DNA of 9,454 nucleotides from Proteobacteria bacterium UBA1847 (GTDB taxonomy: Bacteria; Pseudomonadota; Gammaproteobacteria; Steroidobacterales; Woeseiaceae), in contig DDIP01000269.1 in NCBI GenBank assembly GCA_002338605.1, positions 1,317 to 10,770 of the forward strand, written 5' to 3'. Numbering within the stretch: the first letter of the stretch is position 1; each line of letters opens with the position of its first letter. Below the pieces are notes generated by a model. That model saw nothing but the letters and a program-made list of their open reading frames with translations. It made no database searches and was not told the DNA's origin. Shown piece by piece: positions 6,928 through 9,454 of this stretch. Made by a program: the position numbers and the translations under genes.

Positions 6928-9454
6928 CTAGTTAATGGCGCTCCGCACGTTGCGGAAAATTCGCATCCAGGGTCCCTCCGGACCCCAATCGTCCGGGTGC
7001 CAGGAGTTCTGGCTTGTCATTGCGACACGCTCGGGGTGCGGCATCATGATCGTGACACGACCGTCTTCGTTGCTGAGGCCACATATTCCGTCGGTCGATC
7101 CATTGGGGTTTGCCGGATATTTGTCGGCGACCTGCCCATAGTTATCGATATAGCGCATGGCAACGGTGTATGACGACGTATAGCGTGCGGTGTCATCGGC
7201 AAAGACTGCCCTGCCTTCGCCGTGCGAGGTGGCGATTGGTATTCTTGAACCCGCCATGCCAGCCAGGAACAGTGACGGACTTTCCACCACCTCCACGAGA
7301 CTCAGTCGCGCTTCGAATTGCTCCGACGTATTGCGCAGGAATTGCGGCCAGTGTTCGGCACCGGGAATCAACTCACGCAAGTGCGACATCATCTGGCAGC
7401 CATTACAGACGCCAAGCGCAAACGTATCCTTTCGTTCGAAGAAGGCGGCGAACTGGTCACGCGTTCGACTATGGTAAAGAATGGACTTCGCCCAGCCACC
7501 GCCGGCGCCAAGAACATCGCCAAAGGAAAAGCCGCCGCAGGCAACCACACCCTGGTAGTTGTCGAGCACATCTGTCCCGCTCAACAAGTCACTCATATGC
7601 ACATCAACTGCAGCGAAACCGGCGCGCAGGAACGCTGCAGCCATCTCGTACTGGCTATTGACACCCTGCTCCCGGAGGATTGCGACACGTGGCGGTGTTC
7701 CGCCCGGCGGCGTGCGCGCCATGGCGTCGTTCGGGTCGAACGTCAGTCTCGCGCTCAGGCCGGGATCTTTGCGATCAAGAATTCGATCGAATTCCTGTTT
7801 CGCTGTCGACGGGTTGTCGCGCAAGGACTGGATCCGGTAGCTCGTCTCCGACCATTCACGTTGCATTGCGGTCCGGTCCAACTGCAGCATCACATCGTCA
7901 TCGCTTTGTACCGTAAGCTGATCCGAGTCATCGACGCGGCCGATAGCCGCCGCGGTAACGCCAAACCGATCCAACACCATTTGTACTTGCGTCAGCTTGT
8001 TCTTCTCGACCTGTACGACGGCGCCCGGCTCTTCACTGAAGAGTTGTCGCAATACGTCGATACGCGACCCGCTGAGCGATAAATTGACGCCGAGGCGACT
8101 GGCAAACATCATTTCCGCAACGGTCGCGAACAGTCCACCGTCACTTCGATCGTGATAGGCGAGTAGCATGCCGCGACTGTTCATTTCCTGGATCGCAGCA
8201 AAAAAACCGGACAAGAGTGTCGCATCATCAAGATCCGGCGTCCGCCCGCCGCTTCGACGGCAGGCCTGCATCAGGCACGAACCACCCATACGATTGGCGC
8301 CTTTGCCCAGGTCGAACAACAACAGGTAGCTGGACTGATCCGTTTTCCTGAGCTGTGGCGTCAGGTGTTTGGCGATGTCCGTTACCGGTGCAAAAGCAGA
8401 CACGATCAAGGACACCGGAGCGACGACCTGGTATTCCCCGGTTTCGTCCTTCCAGCGCGTTCGCATCGACATAGAGTCTTTACCCACCGGAATCGCTATC
8501 CCGATCTCCCGACACAACTGGTCACCAACCGCCTTCACTGTGTCATAGAGGTTTGCATCCTCGCCGGGGTGCCCTGCTGCCGCCATCCAGTTAGCGGATA
8601 ATCGAACCTTGCTCAGGTTCTCAACGGGTGCTGCAGCAATATTGGTAATTGCCTCCGCCACGGCCATGCGTCCGGATGCCGGCGCGTTGGTCGCGGCAAG
8701 CGGCGTACGTTCACCCATCGCCATGGCCTCGCCGGTGCGGCTGTTGAAACTCGATGCGGTGATCGCAACATCGCTCACCGGGATCTGCCACGGACCGACC
8801 ATCTGGTCACGAGCACTCAATCCGCCAACCGTCCGGTCACCAATATGAATCAGAAACGACTTGTCGGCGACAGCCGGGAAGCGAAGGACGCGCATTGCCG
8901 CTTCTCCGAGTTCGATCCCGTCGAGATTCAGCTCATCGTCCGGCAAATGCTGATGCTGAACATCGCGTTCCATCGTCGGCGGATTGCCAAGCAGCATTTG
9001 CATCGGCATGTCGACGACGCGATTTCCGAAGGTCCTGTCATTGACGACCAGGTTGCCGTCATCAGTGAGCGTACCGATGATAGAGGCCGGACACCGTTCG
9101 CGTTCGCACAACGCCGAAAACTCGTCAATTCTGTCGTCAGCAACCAGCAAAATGTAGCGCTCCTGGGCTTCATTGCACCAGATGCCCATCGGCGACATGC
9201 CAGGCTCGGCATTGGCGATGTCGCGCAATTCGATGATGGCACCGTGCTTGCTGTGATCCACAGCTTCCGGGACCGCGTTCGACAGCCCGCCTGCACCGAC
9301 GTCATGAATCAGCAGAATGGGATTGTCTTTGCCCATCGCCCAGCAGCGATCGATGACTTCCTGGGCGCGGCGTTCGATCTCGGGATTGCCACGTTGTACT
9401 GACGCGAAATCAAGGTCCTCACTCGACGTACCGCTGGCCAATGACGAGGCTGCG
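6928..9454 (-). CDS. purL: Phosphoribosylformylglycinamidine synthase (FGAM synthetase, large single-chain PurL), 5' end outside window
   Basis: PurL catalyses the fourth step of de novo purine synthesis: FGAR + glutamine + ATP to FGAM. The visible 841 residues match the C-terminal two thirds of the roughly 1295-residue proteobacterial form. The frame is open to the window edge and the segment begins inside the family motif AASS-x-ASG, so the start is outside; a TTG at 9441 is an internal Leu. Numbering from the first complete codon, the remainder of the first synthetase half comes first (IHDVGAGGLSNA, about 49-60; GMSPMGIWCNEAQERY, 85-100), then the second half (GDRTVGGLSARDQMVGPWQ, LSANWMAAAGHPGEDA, IPVGKDSMSMRTRW; AYHDRSDGG near 432-440), and a class I glutaminase domain (about 588-838). 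The glutaminase triad is intact: Cys683 in LGVCNGCQMM, His806 and Glu808 in MMPHPERV. The stop is TAG at 6930-6928. It is a housekeeping neighbour, separated from the efflux operon by 174 bp. Confidence 0.98.
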   Translation of the reverse strand, partial: AASSLASGTSSEDLDFASVQRGNPEIERRAQEVIDRCWAMGKDNPILLIHDVGAGGLSNAVPEAVDHSKHGAIIELRDIANAEPGMSPMGIWCNEAQERYILLVADDRIDEFSALCERERCPASIIGTLTDDGNLVVNDRTFGNRVVDMPMQMLLGNPPTMERDVQHQHLPDDELNLDGIELGEAAMRVLRFPAVADKSFLIHIGDRTVGGLSARDQMVGPWQIPVSDVAITASSFNSRTGEAMAMGERTPLAATNAPASGRMAVAEAITNIAAAPVENLSKVRLSANWMAAAGHPGEDANLYDTVKAVGDQLCREIGIAIPVGKDSMSMRTRWKDETGEYQVVAPVSLIVSAFAPVTDIAKHLTPQLRKTDQSSYLLLFDLGKGANRMGGSCLMQACRRSGGRTPDLDDATLLSGFFAAIQEMNSRGMLLAYHDRSDGGLFATVAEMMFASRLGVNLSLSGSRIDVLRQLFSEEPGAVVQVEKNKLTQVQMVLDRFGVTAAAIGRVDDSDQLTVQSDDDVMLQLDRTAMQREWSETSYRIQSLRDNPSTAKQEFDRILDRKDPGLSARLTFDPNDAMARTPPGGTPPRVAILREQGVNSQYEMAAAFLRAGFAAVDVHMSDLLSGTDVLDNYQGVVACGGFSFGDVLGAGGGWAKSILYHSRTRDQFAAFFERKDTFALGVCNGCQMMSHLRELIPGAEHWPQFLRNTSEQFEARLSLVEVVESPSLFLAGMAGSRIPIATSHGEGRAVFADDTARYTSSYTVAMRYIDNYGQVADKYPANPNGSTDGICGLSNEDGRVTIMMPHPERVAMTSQNSWHPDDWGPEGPWMRIFRNVRSAIN

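Noticed and set aside
7318..8082. Plus-strand open frame of 254 codons opposite purL
   Set aside because: It lies antisense to the highly conserved PurL glutaminase and synthetase regions and has low-complexity Arg/Ala/His composition.
9439..9441. TTG as a possible start of a shorter purL
   Set aside because: The frame continues upstream through the family motif AASS, so this is an internal Leu codon of a gene cut by the window.

Overview
This window reads as a piece of a gammaproteobacterial chromosome of moderately high GC. The support is a long single-chain PurL with a fused glutaminase domain, closely resembling the enterobacterial protein over its whole visible length, and a complete tripartite RND efflux system of the MexAB-OprM/AcrAB-TolC type with two lipoproteins. 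I cannot name the genus. All six genes I can support lie on the minus strand, so transcription runs from high to low coordinates. I see no mobile element, tRNA, rRNA or CRISPR array. The only non-coding stretches are 174 bp (6754-6927) and 14 bp (576-589).

Region 1 (6928-9454) is the 3' two thirds of purL (purine biosynthesis); its 5' part lies outside the window. Region 2 (6754-6927) is an AT-rich intergenic control region. It holds a perfect 18-bp palindrome plus a third half-site, a plausible extended -10 promoter, and a weak hairpin that may end purL transcription. Region 3 (1-6753) is a tightly packed operon: a GbsR/MarR-type regulator (GTG start), a lipoprotein periplasmic adaptor, an AcrB-type RND pump, an OprM/NodT-type outer-membrane lipoprotein, and the start of a coiled-coil periplasmic protein that looks like the N-terminus of an MscK/MscM-type mechanosensitive channel (TTG start). 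The genes overlap by 4, 4 and 8 bp, and the last follows after 14 bp.

The inferred logic is that the regulator binds the palindrome over its own promoter and represses the whole operon. Adaptor, pump and outer-membrane channel assemble into one envelope-spanning exporter. A mechanosensitive channel may be made from the same message, which would tie export to osmotic or envelope tension. The single parts belong to known families. The least ordinary points are the combination of GbsR-type control with a tripartite pump and a putative mechanosensitive channel in one transcript, and the three-half-site operator. The pump substrate cannot be read from the sequence.
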